NCBI GenBank assembly: GCA_018713745.1
Contig: DVOH01000011.1
Location: 1 to 51,520, forward strand
Direction: 5' to 3'
Length of the DNA stretch: 51,520 nucleotides
Source of the DNA: Candidatus Stercoripulliclostridium merdipullorum
Lineage (GTDB): Bacteria; Bacillota; Clostridia; Christensenellales; DTU072
Below, piece after piece: positions 24,369-33,529 of this stretch. The notes under the pieces are model-generated. The model made no database searches. It was not told the origin of the DNA and saw only the letters and a list, made by a program, of their open reading frames with translations. Within the stretch, counting starts at the first letter, position 1; every line of letters begins with the position of its first letter. The translations under genes and the position numbers were made by a program.

Positions 24369-27300
24369 TCAGAAAACTTTGACGTTATGTCCGCCGACAA
24401 TGCCTGCCAGTTCACGCGCGACGAGATCGGGATCGCGGATCGTCGCGTTGTGCAGATAAATTTTTCCGTCTATCTGGAGTTTGACGGCACCCGAACCGGG
24501 ATGTGCACGCAAAATTTTGTCGATCCGATCGAGTTTGTCAAGATTTTCGGGACGGATGTTGAGATACAGGGTACGGGTATCTTCGGGCTCGGGCGGTGCT
24601 TCGGGCAGATCGGCAGACGACAGTTCCCAGGGGCGAACGTCGTTGCAGGTGATCTTTGCTTCGTCGTCACGCAAGGACAGCTTGCCGCGGACGCGTACGA
24701 CGCTGTCTTTGACGAGGTATTGTTTGCTTCCGGCAAGGGCGCGGGAGAACAGCAGAATTTCGATTCTCCCATACAGATCTTCGAGAAGACAGACCGCCAT
24801 TTCTTTGCCGTCTTTGGTACGCTTAATGTTGACTGCCGTCAGCAGACCGCCCGTCGTGACGTCCATATTGTCTTTTGCTTGCGGTTCTTCGGCGTCGGCG
24901 GACTCGAATTCTTCTTCCCCTTCTTCGTCCTTGCGAGGCTTGGGTAACATCGAGGTGTTGAAGTTGAATCCCGCAAAATCTTTTTCGTAGCCGGCAAGGG
25001 GGTGTCCCGAAACATACATTCCGAGCATTTCCTTTTCCTGCAAGAGTTTGTCAAGGTTGGAAAACTCTTTGATCGTTTGATAGCGGAAGGTTTCGGGCTC
25101 GTCCTCCAACATCGAGAAGAGATCGAACTGACCGCTCAAAGCCCGCTTTCTGTTTTGGTCGACGGTAGCGATAACCGCTTCATAGTTACCCATAAGGGTT
25201 GCTCTGGTATACCCGAAGCAGTCAAACGCGCCGCCGCGGATCAAACTTTCGATCATGCGCTTGTTGACGGAAGAATTGGCGTTGCGCTCGACAAAATCGT
25301 ACAGATCGCGATACGGTCCGTTTTTGGCGCGTTCGGAAATGATGACGTCCATTGCCGCTTTGCCGACGTTTTTGATACAGGCGAGGCCGTAACGGATGGC
25401 AGAGCCTTCGGGCGAAAACAACGCTTCCGAACGGTTGATGTCGGGGGGCAGCAACGCGATTTCCATATCTTTCAGGACGCGCATGTATTTTTCGGTATCG
25501 TCTGGTTTGTCGATACGGTTGTTGATGACCGCGGCAAGGAATTCGACGGGGTAATACCGTTTGTAAAACGCCGTGATATAGCTCAGTACCGCATAAGCCG
25601 CGGCGTGCGATTTGTTGAACGCGTAGGAGGCAAAACTCTCCATTTCGGCAAAGATGCTGTCGGCAACTTCGGCGGCAATGCCGTTGCGCACACATCCGGC
25701 AATGACGACGTTGCCGTCTTGATCGAGCAGACCGTCGCGGAATACCTGGCGTTCGATGGGGATTTTGTCGACTTTTTTCTTGGAAATAATGGCGCGGAAG
25801 GAGTCGGCGCGCGTCATGTCGTAGCCGGCAAGTTTACGCGTGATCATCATCGCCTGTTCCTGATAGACGATGATACCGTTGGTTACGCGGAGAATGGGTT
25901 CGAGCAAAGGATGCTTGTAGCGGATTTTGTCGGGCTCGGCGCGGTTTTGCAAGAAGGTATCGATGTTGTCCATCGGTCCCGGGCGGTAAAGGGAAATTCC
26001 TGCAATGATATCTTCCATGTTTCTCGGGCGGAAGCGCGCCATAAATTTTTTCATCCCGCCGCCTTCGAGCTGGAACACGGCGTCGGTATTTCCCGAACCG
26101 ATCAACTCGTAGACGGCAGCGTCGTCATAACCGAGCTTTTCGAAGTCGATATCGCGCCCCGTGCGTTCCAGGACGTAGTCGTGCGCCATCTTGATGTCGG
26201 TCAAGGTCATCAGCGCGAGGAAGTCCATTTTGAGAAGTCCGAGCTTTTCGACTTCGGTCATGTTGAACTGGGTCGTGATTTCGTCCCCGTTTTTGGCAAG
26301 CGGAATGGTATCCGCGGCGGGGTTTTTGTAAATCACGACGCCTGCGGCGTGGACCGAAGTGTTGCGGGGCATCCCTTCGATCTGCGAAGCGATGTCGATG
26401 ACTTTTTTGTATTCGGGGCGGTTGCGGTATAACTCGAGGAGTTCGGGGACGCAGTACTTCGATTCGGGATTGACGAGATCGAGGATATGAACCTTTTTGT
26501 CGTCCCCGCCGAAGTCGCCGATGTTTTTGGTCATCGTCGAAACGTCCGAAAACGGAATGCGGAAGACCCGCGCCACGTCTTTGATGGCGGCTTTCTTTTT
26601 CAGTTTTCCGAAGGTGATGATCTGACTGATGTGATCGGCGCCGTATTTGTTTTTGACGTACTGAATCACTTCTCCGCGGCGGTTGTAACAAAAGTCGATG
26701 TCGAAGTCGGGCATCGAAGTTCTGTTTTTGTTGAGGAACCGCTCAAAGATCAGATCGTACTTGAGCGGATCGACGTTGGTGATACCGATGGCATAGGCGA
26801 CGATGCTTCCGACACCGCTGCCGCGCCCGTATCCGACGGGAATATCCTGACTGCGTGCGTAAAAAATAAAATCCCAGACAATCAGATAATATTCGGGAAA
26901 TCCCATCGAAATAATAACTTCCAGTTCGCTTTCGGCGCGTTCACGGATTTCATCGGTGATGGTGCCGTAACGCCGCTCCAGCCCTTCGTAAGTGATTTTC
27001 CTCAGATATTCGGCAGGCGTCAGATTGTCGGGGCAGGCAAAACGCGGCAACTGATATTGATTATATATAAAACTGATATTGCATTTGTCGGCGATTTCGT
27101 AAGGGGTTTGGAGCGATTCGGGACACCAACCGAGGATCTGTTCCATCTCGTCATAGGTCTTGAGATAGAATTCGTCGTTGGGGAAGCTCATTCGCTTGTC
27201 CTTTGGATCGTCATAGTAGGACGCCGTCTGAATGCAAAGCAGAACGTCGTGCATTTCGGCGTCCGAACGGTTGATGTAATGCACGTCGTTGGTGGCGACG

Positions 27301-27914
27301 CATTTGACGCCGATTTCTCTCGCGATTTTGACCAACAAAGGATTGGTTCGCTTTTGTTCCTCCAGTCCGTGGTCCTGCAGTTCGATATAAAAATCGCCTT
27401 CGGCAAACATCGACTTCAGCGTCAAAGCGTATTGTTTTGCGCCTTCATAGTCGTTTTTGAGCAGCAGTTGCGGAATTTTTCCGGCAAGACAGGCGGAAAG
27501 ACAAATTACGTCCTCGGTGTATTGCTTCAGCGTTTCGAGGTCGATACGCGGTTTGTAATAAAAGCCGTCGATCCAGGCAATGCTGTTGAGTTTGGCAAGG
27601 TTACGGAATCCTTTGGGGCTTTTGGCAATCAGAACAAGGTGATTGAGCTTGTTTTCTTCCTCGGTGTTTCTGCCGCCTTTGCGTTTCAGGTCGTCGGTGA
27701 CATAAAATTCACAACCGATGATGGGCTTGATTTTTTTGGCGACGCATTCGTCATAGAACTGTATGGCGGCATACATGTTGCCGTGATCGGTGATCGCAAC
27801 GGCAGGGGCGCCGCGCTCGACGGCTTTTGCCACCAACTTTTTGACGGCAGCCGCTCCGTCCAGCAGACTGTATTCGGTGTGAACGTGAAGATGAATGAAT
27901 TCGGGCGTGTGCAT
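24369..27914 (-). CDS. dnaE: DNA polymerase III alpha subunit
   Basis: A 1181-residue DnaE-type replicative polymerase subunit (C family). Parts seen in order: an N-terminal PHP domain (HLHVHTEYS at about 8-16, ITDHGNMYA and GCEFYV); the polymerase palm with RGSGVGSIVAYAIG and the catalytic PDFDIDFC aspartates; the thumb and fingers with YQEQAMMITRKLAGY and AYAVLSY; a helix-hairpin-helix (GLACIKNVGKAAMDVI); and a C-terminal OB fold (about 985-1080, beginning VTTGGLLTAVNIKRT). No exonuclease domain is inserted, unlike PolC. In Bacillota, DnaE usually extends primers with PolC doing bulk synthesis; polC is not in this window. The start shares one base with the whiA stop (TAATG). Confidence 0.97.
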   Translation of the reverse strand: MHTPEFIHLHVHTEYSLLDGAAAVKKLVAKAVERGAPAVAITDHGNMYAAIQFYDECVAKKIKPIIGCEFYVTDDLKRKGGRNTEEENKLNHLVLIAKSPKGFRNLAKLNSIAWIDGFYYKPRIDLETLKQYTEDVICLSACLAGKIPQLLLKNDYEGAKQYALTLKSMFAEGDFYIELQDHGLEEQKRTNPLLVKIAREIGVKCVATNDVHYINRSDAEMHDVLLCIQTASYYDDPKDKRMSFPNDEFYLKTYDEMEQILGWCPESLQTPYEIADKCNISFIYNQYQLPRFACPDNLTPAEYLRKITYEGLERRYGTITDEIRERAESELEVIISMGFPEYYLIVWDFIFYARSQDIPVGYGRGSGVGSIVAYAIGITNVDPLKYDLIFERFLNKNRTSMPDFDIDFCYNRRGEVIQYVKNKYGADHISQIITFGKLKKKAAIKDVARVFRIPFSDVSTMTKNIGDFGGDDKKVHILDLVNPESKYCVPELLELYRNRPEYKKVIDIASQIEGMPRNTSVHAAGVVIYKNPAADTIPLAKNGDEITTQFNMTEVEKLGLLKMDFLALMTLTDIKMAHDYVLERTGRDIDFEKLGYDDAAVYELIGSGNTDAVFQLEGGGMKKFMARFRPRNMEDIIAGISLYRPGPMDNIDTFLQNRAEPDKIRYKHPLLEPILRVTNGIIVYQEQAMMITRKLAGYDMTRADSFRAIISKKKVDKIPIERQVFRDGLLDQDGNVVIAGCVRNGIAAEVADSIFAEMESFASYAFNKSHAAAYAVLSYITAFYKRYYPVEFLAAVINNRIDKPDDTEKYMRVLKDMEIALLPPDINRSEALFSPEGSAIRYGLACIKNVGKAAMDVIISERAKNGPYRDLYDFVERNANSSVNKRMIESLIRGGAFDCFGYTRATLMGNYEAVIATVDQNRKRALSGQFDLFSMLEDEPETFRYQTIKEFSNLDKLLQEKEMLGMYVSGHPLAGYEKDFAGFNFNTSMLPKPRKDEEGEEEFESADAEEPQAKDNMDVTTGGLLTAVNIKRTKDGKEMAVCLLEDLYGRIEILLFSRALAGSKQYLVKDSVVRVRGKLSLRDDEAKITCNDVRPWELSSADLPEAPPEPEDTRTLYLNIRPENLDKLDRIDKILRAHPGSGAVKLQIDGKIYLHNATIRDPDLVARELAGIVGGHNVKVF

Positions 27915-28894
27915 TAGTGTTTCGATGGTTCGGTTTCTTTGAATTGCTCGGCAATTTCGAGCAGTTTGCGCAGTCTGTGATTCAGTCCGCTTTTACTCGG
28001 CGGGTTGGGCATGATCCGCAACAGTTCGGCAACCGACAAATCGGGGTGCTCCAGTCGGTAACGTGCGGTTTCGCGCAGCGTTTCGTCCAGATTGTTCAGC
28101 CCGATCGCACGGTCGATCTTGCGGATTGCGGCAATGTGTTTGGTTGCCGTTTCCACGGCGCGATCGGCATTGGCGACAATGCAGTTTGCCTGACGGTTGG
28201 CGCTGTTGCGCGCCAATCGACCGATTATGGTATTGACGATTGCAAAATACGCCTTCATTGCCTTCATCTCGGCAAAGAAGTCCGAGATTTCGTTGCCGTT
28301 CTTGACATAAACGGCATAGGTCGTCTTGCGTTCGCGCAGTTTGGCGTTGATGTTCAATCCGATCAGCAAATCCTTGACCTGTTCGGCAATATCTCGATCG
28401 GTCAGCGTAAATTCGAGATGATAACCTTTGCTGGTCTTAACGCTGCCGTCGCCACCCGACTCGGGGAGGGACAGCGACCCCGCTGCCAAAAACAGTCCTT
28501 GCAAAAAACTGCGCAGGCAACACGGTTTTCCGACAATTTCTTCGGGGAGCTGATGCAGAACGGAGTAGGGGGAGTCAACGATTCCCGCCGAAGTCAGTAC
28601 GACGCGCGTTGTTGCGGCATCGAGCTTCATTTCATAAACAATTTTGTTGCCAAGGATACGATCTTTTTCTTTTTTGCTGATTTCGGGTTGGACGCCTGTC
28701 AGTTTTTTGACCAGGACGGCGCACTTTTCGATCAGTTCGGGGACGGGATGCTGCAGGATCAGCCCGAAGCCTTCGGGTTCCAGCGAAAGAGAGCCGGCAC
28801 CGCGGATGACGCCTGCCAGAAACGCGCGCTTGCAACAAGGACTGGAAATTTTGTTCTCCAACAATTCCTGTTTGGTATCGTTCAGTAAACTCAA
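27914..28894 (-). CDS. whiA: DNA-binding protein WhiA
   Basis: A 326-residue WhiA. The N-terminal two thirds have the LAGLIDADG-homing-endonuclease fold without nuclease function (CCKRAFLAGVIRGAGSLSL, and later CCLRSFLQGLFLAAGSLS). The C-terminal part is a helix-turn-helix DNA-binding domain (AELLRIMPNPPSKSGLNHRLRKLLEIA). WhiA binds DNA and affects cell division and chromosome segregation in Gram-positive bacteria. The start is TTG at 28894, overlapping the murB stop (TTGA), with GGGGAG as ribosome site inside the end of murB. It is tightly coupled to murB and dnaE. Confidence 0.96.
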   Translation of the reverse strand: MSLLNDTKQELLENKISSPCCKRAFLAGVIRGAGSLSLEPEGFGLILQHPVPELIEKCAVLVKKLTGVQPEISKKEKDRILGNKIVYEMKLDAATTRVVLTSAGIVDSPYSVLHQLPEEIVGKPCCLRSFLQGLFLAAGSLSLPESGGDGSVKTSKGYHLEFTLTDRDIAEQVKDLLIGLNINAKLRERKTTYAVYVKNGNEISDFFAEMKAMKAYFAIVNTIIGRLARNSANRQANCIVANADRAVETATKHIAAIRKIDRAIGLNNLDETLRETARYRLEHPDLSVAELLRIMPNPPSKSGLNHRLRKLLEIAEQFKETEPSKH

Positions 28895-29799
28895 GTATAC
28901 TCCCCGCCTTCGTATATAAACTCGGGCACCAGTGTGATTTTGAAGATGCGGTAAACCGCCGTGCGGATTTTGTCGGCAAGCATCAGATAGTCGTCTGCCG
29001 TACCGCCTCCCGTGTTAACGATAAATCCCGCATGTTTGGGACTGACCATTGCGCCCCCGACGGCGACGCCTTTCAGTCCCGCGCGATCGATGTAGTATCC
29101 TGCGCCGATGCCCTCCGCTTTGCGGAAAGTCGAGCCGAGAGAGGGTTGGCGCGGTTGGGTGTTAAATCGCAAGTCAATCGCTCTGCGTTGATTTGCCTCA
29201 ATGACGCCGGGATGCTCTTCGTGCAGGCGCAAACGGGCTGACACGATTAGTTTGTCGTCAAAACAGTTGCTTGAGCTACGGTAATCAAACTTCAAGGCTG
29301 TTTTATCCATCGTGTGGCATGACCCGTCGGACAGATCGAGTACGGTGACGTCCTCGATCAGATCGCCGATTTCGCTGCCAAACGCTCCGGCATTCATTTT
29401 CAGTGCGCCGCCTAACGTCGCGGGGATCCCTGACAGGGCTTCCATCCCGCCGAGCCCGTGTTTCAGGGCAAAGGCGGCAAGACGCGGCAACGATTCGCCC
29501 GCCGCGGCAGAGATCAGCGTTCCGTTTGCTTCGACGCCGCGCAACTGTTTGGTGACGATTGCAAGGCGGTGAACGCCTCGGTCGGCGATCAGGGTATTGC
29601 TTGCGTTGCCGATCAACGTATACGGTACGCCTTTTTGCAGGAGACGCGCGATCCGTTCGAGATGCGCTTCCGACTGCGGCAGCAGGACGCAGTCCAGATT
29701 GCCTCCTCCGCGGTAAGCGGAAAGAGCGGCACCGCTTTGATCGGTGACAAGGGGAATCCCCTGCAAAAGTCTGAGGTCGGACGTCGACAACAAATTCAT
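28891..29799 (-). CDS. murB: UDP-N-acetylenolpyruvoylglucosamine reductase
   Basis: A 302-residue MurB, an FAD enzyme. It reduces UDP-GlcNAc-enolpyruvate to UDP-MurNAc with NADPH in peptidoglycan synthesis. Visible are the FAD-binding part (YTLIGNASNTLIADRG, GMEALSGIPATLGGALKMNAGAFG) and the C-terminal part with LGSTFRK, where the serine is the likely proton donor, then AGYYIDRAGLKGVAVGGAMVS. ATG 29799 follows GAGAGGTG; a longer reading to 29850 would run into the upstream gene and is rejected. In many Clostridia rapZ and yvcK lie between murB and whiA; here whiA follows directly with a 4-nt overlap. Confidence 0.96.
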   Translation of the reverse strand: MNLLSTSDLRLLQGIPLVTDQSGAALSAYRGGGNLDCVLLPQSEAHLERIARLLQKGVPYTLIGNASNTLIADRGVHRLAIVTKQLRGVEANGTLISAAAGESLPRLAAFALKHGLGGMEALSGIPATLGGALKMNAGAFGSEIGDLIEDVTVLDLSDGSCHTMDKTALKFDYRSSSNCFDDKLIVSARLRLHEEHPGVIEANQRRAIDLRFNTQPRQPSLGSTFRKAEGIGAGYYIDRAGLKGVAVGGAMVSPKHAGFIVNTGGGTADDYLMLADKIRTAVYRIFKITLVPEFIYEGGEYT

Positions 29800-29822
29800 T
29801 ATAGCACCTCTCAGCAAAAATT

Positions 29823-30776
29823 TCAATGCCGCGCACACATCAAAGCGCAAGATTCGTTATCGTGACAGACGACGCGGTAGAAGGCTACGATTGACATCGC
29901 AATTCCCGCAGCGCCGAGGACGGGATAGAGCTTGTCGACCAGAACGCCGAAGCCTGCCATTCCGAGAGTAAACGCCGCGGCAAGCGCGCCGAGAGCGGAG
30001 GTTGTCGTCTTTCCGGAGGACAGCGTAAGACAGCCGATCATCGTCGTCATGACCGATAGATAAATTAAAATTCCGCCCGTAAATCCGATTCCGAAACGGG
30101 AGGCAAGGGACAAGAGGGGCATTTCTTCTCCCTCCGAACCGATCACGGCAAAGCGGATCAGAAGCAGCAACGCCGCGATCACGACAAATATGATCAGGGC
30201 GGAAAAGAGATTGCCGCGGCGGGAAGTATCTGCCGAGAATTCCGCAATCAGGGCGCCGCCCGATACGATATTGAGTGCGGCGTAAAGCAAAGAGGAGGAA
30301 AACAGCAGACGTCCTCCGACGGTGATCCGAGGCGAAAGGGCATAAAGAACTACGACAAGCAGGACAATGAGCGGGACGGCAAAGAAGTTGACGTTTTTGA
30401 TGCGCTCGGCGCCGCCGATCACGATTGCCAGGGCAAGAAGTCCCGACAGAAGTCCGCCTCCGGAGAAGGAAAACGTGGTTTGAAGAATCAATTCGGCTCC
30501 GGCAATCATCGCCGCGAGCATGGCGAGGTTGGTAACCTTCAAAAAAATTTTCATGACTTGCGGGGCGCGCGGAAATAAAAAAGCGGCGGGATTTCCGTGC
30601 GAGAGCCTGCCGACTTCGAGAAACAAAAAGGCAAGCGCACCGAGAAGAAGTGCCGAAAAAATCGGAGCAAAGATACCGCCGTCTCCGAAAAATACGGCAA
30701 CTTCTTTCCCGGACGCAAAGCCCGCCCCGATAACGGTTCCGATAAAGGTAAACGCGATTTTCCAATATTTCAGCAT
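29823..30776 (-). CDS. YkvI-like membrane protein
   Basis: A 317-residue membrane protein with about ten hydrophobic segments. The start KIAFTFIGTVIGAGFASGKE is typical of the YkvI family, a branch of the APC/LeuT-like transporter superfamily. An unwound GxGxxSG-like first helix would form the substrate site. The transported molecule is unknown. No Shine-Dalgarno sequence precedes the ATG; a -10-like TATATT lies 5 nt before it, but no -35 was seen. It precedes murB by 23 nt on the same strand. Confidence 0.8.
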   Translation of the reverse strand: MLKYWKIAFTFIGTVIGAGFASGKEVAVFFGDGGIFAPIFSALLLGALAFLFLEVGRLSHGNPAAFLFPRAPQVMKIFLKVTNLAMLAAMIAGAELILQTTFSFSGGGLLSGLLALAIVIGGAERIKNVNFFAVPLIVLLVVVLYALSPRITVGGRLLFSSSLLYAALNIVSGGALIAEFSADTSRRGNLFSALIIFVVIAALLLLIRFAVIGSEGEEMPLLSLASRFGIGFTGGILIYLSVMTTMIGCLTLSSGKTTTSALGALAAAFTLGMAGFGVLVDKLYPVLGAAGIAMSIVAFYRVVCHDNESCALMCARH

Positions 30777-30828
30777 ACAGCAATATATGCCGAAAAGGGG
30801 GCGGGCATACGGAAAACCGCGCAGGAAG

Positions 30829-31617
30829 TCAGTATCGCCTTGCGATCAGTTTTTCAAACAAAGCGACGATGAGATACATTGCCGTTGCCAGAAGGCACAG
30901 GACAAGGGTCATGGTCATGACGAGGTCGAGTTTGAAGATCTGCGAGCCGTAGACCAGGAGGTAGCCGATGCCTTCCCGCGAAACAAGGTATTCGCCCATA
31001 ATCGTACCGACCCAGCTCAACCCGACGTTGATTTTGAGTGTGGACATCAGCGTCGGAATGTTGGCGGGCAGGACGAGTTTGGTCAAAATTTGCAGTTTGG
31101 AAGCGCGCATAGCGCGGAGTAACTGGATTTTTTCTTTGTCGACTTCGTTGAATCCCGACAGCATGCCGATCGTCGTGATAATGACGGAAATCAGCAGTGC
31201 CATCGTAATGATTGCGGCGCGACCCGCACCGACCCAGATGATAATCAAAGGGCCGAGCGCGATTTTGGGCAATGCGTTGAGTACGACGACATAAGGTTCG
31301 GTCACCTTGCGCAGGGTATCGCTCCACCACAGTACGATTGCGACTGCCGTTCCGATCGCCGTTGCCAGCAGAAAGCTGACCACGGTTTCCCAAAGCGTCG
31401 CCGCAACGTGCGGGAAAAACATTCCGTCCCGAATCAGTCCCGCCAGCGTCGAAGCCATGCGGGAGGGGGAACTGATGATAAACGGGTCGATCCATTCGAG
31501 TGCGGCGACCAGCTCCCAGATCCCGAAAAACAGAAACAGGATCCCGATTTGCGCCAATCGAATTGCCAATTTGCGTCGTTTGAGTTTTTTACAGTAGTTC
31601 AGATGTTCGGTTGTCAT
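30829..31617 (-). CDS. ABC transporter permease, SsuC/TauC type
   Basis: A 262-residue permease of the nitrate/sulfonate/taurine-type ABC importers (BPD_transp_1) with about six membrane helices. The ATPase-contact loop is visible as AALPKIALGPLIIIWVGAG (about residues 140-155, after VVL), which matches the EAA motif of this group. ATG 31617 follows TGGAGGTTACCG and lies inside the end of the ATPase gene (29-nt overlap). It is the third gene of the importer operon. The substrate cannot be inferred from the permease. Confidence 0.92.
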   Translation of the reverse strand: MTTEHLNYCKKLKRRKLAIRLAQIGILFLFFGIWELVAALEWIDPFIISSPSRMASTLAGLIRDGMFFPHVAATLWETVVSFLLATAIGTAVAIVLWWSDTLRKVTEPYVVVLNALPKIALGPLIIIWVGAGRAAIITMALLISVIITTIGMLSGFNEVDKEKIQLLRAMRASKLQILTKLVLPANIPTLMSTLKINVGLSWVGTIMGEYLVSREGIGYLLVYGSQIFKLDLVMTMTLVLCLLATAMYLIVALFEKLIARRY

Positions 31618-32374
31618 CGGTAACCTCCAGCTCCTTCCAGAGTTGTTTGAAATATTTGGCAAACAGAGGGGACTCCCTTCGCGCAAGGGGGGATTGTCCC
31701 GGAGAGAATTGCGGGGTCAAAACGGTCTTGACCACGGCGGGACGCTCGCTGAGCACGATGATTTTATCCGCCATCGAGATGGCTTCGGACAGATCGTGGG
31801 TGACAAGCATCGCCGTTTTCTTCTCCTCTTTTATAATGCGATAGACGTCGTCGCAGACGGTGAGACGCGTCTGAAAATCCAGTGCCGAAAACGGTTCGTC
31901 CAGCAAAAGAAGTCGGGGCGAAGTGACCAGCGTCCGGATCAGTGCCGCGCGTTGGCGCATTCCGCCCGACAGTTCGGAAGGGCGTTTGTTCAGACAATCG
32001 CCCAGTCCGTATTTTCGGAGAAGTGCGCGGGCTTTCTCGACGGTTTCGGGCGATTTGCTTCTTTGAATTTCCAGCCCCAGCGTTACGTTTTTCAGGATCG
32101 AACGCCATTCGAACAGTTGGTCGCGTTGGGGCATCAGTCCGACCTGCTTGCTTCCCGCAATCGGTTTCCCGTCGAGTTCGATCACCCCGGAAGACGGTTC
32201 GATCAGCCCCGCAAGCAACGAAAGCAGCGTCGTTTTGCCGCAACCCGACGGTCCTACAATGACGACAAATTCTTCTTCCCGCACTTCAAAACCGATATTT
32301 TTCAGCGCAAGCGTTTCGCTTTCGGGGCTGTGATAGCTCAAAGAAACGTCGTTTAATTTCAATAAGTTATGCAT
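31589..32374 (-). CDS. ABC transporter ATP-binding protein, SsuB/TauB type
   Basis: A 261-residue ATPase. Walker A is GPSGCGKTT (about residues 39-47), the Q-loop is LMPQRDQL, the signature is LSGGMRQRAAL, Walker B with catalytic glutamate is LLLLDEPFSALD, and the H-loop is LVTHDLSEAI. The closest type is the nitrate/sulfonate/taurine-transport group. ATG 32374 follows AAAGGAG; a longer reading to 32482 is rejected because it would run into the binding-protein gene. It energises uptake by the permease at 30829-31617. Confidence 0.94.
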   Translation of the reverse strand: MHNLLKLNDVSLSYHSPESETLALKNIGFEVREEEFVVIVGPSGCGKTTLLSLLAGLIEPSSGVIELDGKPIAGSKQVGLMPQRDQLFEWRSILKNVTLGLEIQRSKSPETVEKARALLRKYGLGDCLNKRPSELSGGMRQRAALIRTLVTSPRLLLLDEPFSALDFQTRLTVCDDVYRIIKEEKKTAMLVTHDLSEAISMADKIIVLSERPAVVKTVLTPQFSPGQSPLARRESPLFAKYFKQLWKELEVTDDNRTSELL

Positions 32375-32399
32375 AATGGCTCCTTTGTAAAGGTTGCGT

Positions 32400-33395
32400 T
32401 CAGGCGGCATCCGCGATGGATTGCGCAATCGTATTGTCAATAATATCGGTAAATGCCACGCGCCGATCGATCGATCCGGCAAACATCAGCACGTCCAGTA
32501 ATGTATTGAATTCGGCCTCGCTCATGACGGGTGAAGTTTTGTATGCGTCGATCGCCTTGTAAGCGCGGACTGCGTTTTTTAAGGTTTCGACGCTTGTCGA
32601 CGGAAAACTCGGTTGAAGTGCCGCGGCGATTGTGGCGTCATCCTGCTCGGTGACGTAATCGATCCCGCGCATGACGGCGCGCATAAACGCTTTGACGGTA
32701 TCGGGCTTTTCGCGGAGATAGCTTTGCGTTGCCATAAAGCATGTGTACGGAACGTCGGACACGGCTGCGCCGACCGAAGTGATGACATGTCCTTTCCCCG
32801 CCGCTTGATATTCGGTCGCGTTGGGTTCGAACATCGTGCAATAGTCGCCCGTGCCGCCTTCGAACGCCGCGGTGATCAGATCGAACTGGACGTCGTAATT
32901 GATCGTTACGTCCTGACCTTCGGTCAAACCGTTGGCGTACAAGGCGTATTCGAGCATCATTGCGGGCATGCCGCCTTGCCGTCCGCCGATGATCTCTTTG
33001 CCGCGGAGATCTTGCCAGCTGAAATCGGGATCTGCCGATCTGCCGATCAGGAAAGATCCGTCTTTGCGCGTCAGTTGTCCGAATACGACGGGATAGTTTT
33101 TGCTGCCGCCGAGGCGAACATACACTGCGGTTTCGGGTCCCATAAGTCCGATATCGGCTTGCCCGCTCATAACCGCCGTCATCGATTTGTCGGAGCCTCC
33201 GCCGTTGGTCATCTCGATCGTAATGCCTTCGTCTTCAAAAAACCCTTGGTTGATCGCGACGTAAAGGGGCGCGTAAAAAACCGAGTGCGTGACCTCGTTG
33301 ACGCGGACGACGTTATCCTTTTCGTTTTTGCAACCGACAAGACAAATGCCGAAGGTCAGCACAACGATCAGGAGAAGGATAAGATATTTTTTCAT
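32400..33395 (-). CDS. ABC transporter substrate-binding lipoprotein (SsuA/ThiY-like)
   Basis: A 331-residue lipoprotein. The signal peptide (about residues 1-21) ends in a lipobox LVGC, with lipidation at C22. The mature part has the NMT1/SsuA-like fold start (VTHSVFYAPLYVAINQGFFEDEGI) and the GQADIGLMGPE loop at the ligand site. Relatives bind sulfonates, nitrate, taurine or thiamine-precursor pyrimidines. No enzyme gene for any of these lies next to it, and no TPP riboswitch was recognised upstream. GGAGG precedes the ATG. A small palindrome, TACATA-C-TATGTA (33421-33433), lies 26 nt before the start. Confidence 0.92.
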   Translation of the reverse strand: MKKYLILLLIVVLTFGICLVGCKNEKDNVVRVNEVTHSVFYAPLYVAINQGFFEDEGITIEMTNGGGSDKSMTAVMSGQADIGLMGPETAVYVRLGGSKNYPVVFGQLTRKDGSFLIGRSADPDFSWQDLRGKEIIGGRQGGMPAMMLEYALYANGLTEGQDVTINYDVQFDLITAAFEGGTGDYCTMFEPNATEYQAAGKGHVITSVGAAVSDVPYTCFMATQSYLREKPDTVKAFMRAVMRGIDYVTEQDDATIAAALQPSFPSTSVETLKNAVRAYKAIDAYKTSPVMSEAEFNTLLDVLMFAGSIDRRVAFTDIIDNTIAQSIADAA

Positions 33396-33494
33396 GTTGT
33401 TTCCTCCAAAAGATAATCACTACATACTATGTAAAAACGGGGTGACGAGTTGACGAAACGGTAAAGAATGGCAACGGAAAATAGGGGCAGAATA

Positions 33495-33523
33495 TTTACG
33501 ACGCCGAAAAGATGTGGTAATAT
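33495..33523 (+). promoter_or_regulatory. possible promoter of the 33530 surface protein, leaderless
   Basis: TTTACG (33495-33500), 17-bp spacer, TAATAT (33518-33523), then exactly 6 nt to ATG 33530. No Shine-Dalgarno sequence. Both hexamers match the consensus at only four of six positions. Confidence 0.45.
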
Positions 33524-33529
33524 ATAACT

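Noticed and set aside
25002-27917. Two 476-codon plus-strand ORFs opposite dnaE
   Set aside because: They exist because of codon bias in dnaE; no start signals and no domain features.
33396-33494. Riboswitch (TPP or SAM type) upstream of the ABC binding protein
   Set aside because: No conserved TPP (CUGAGA) or SAM-type core was found; only a 13-bp palindrome is present.
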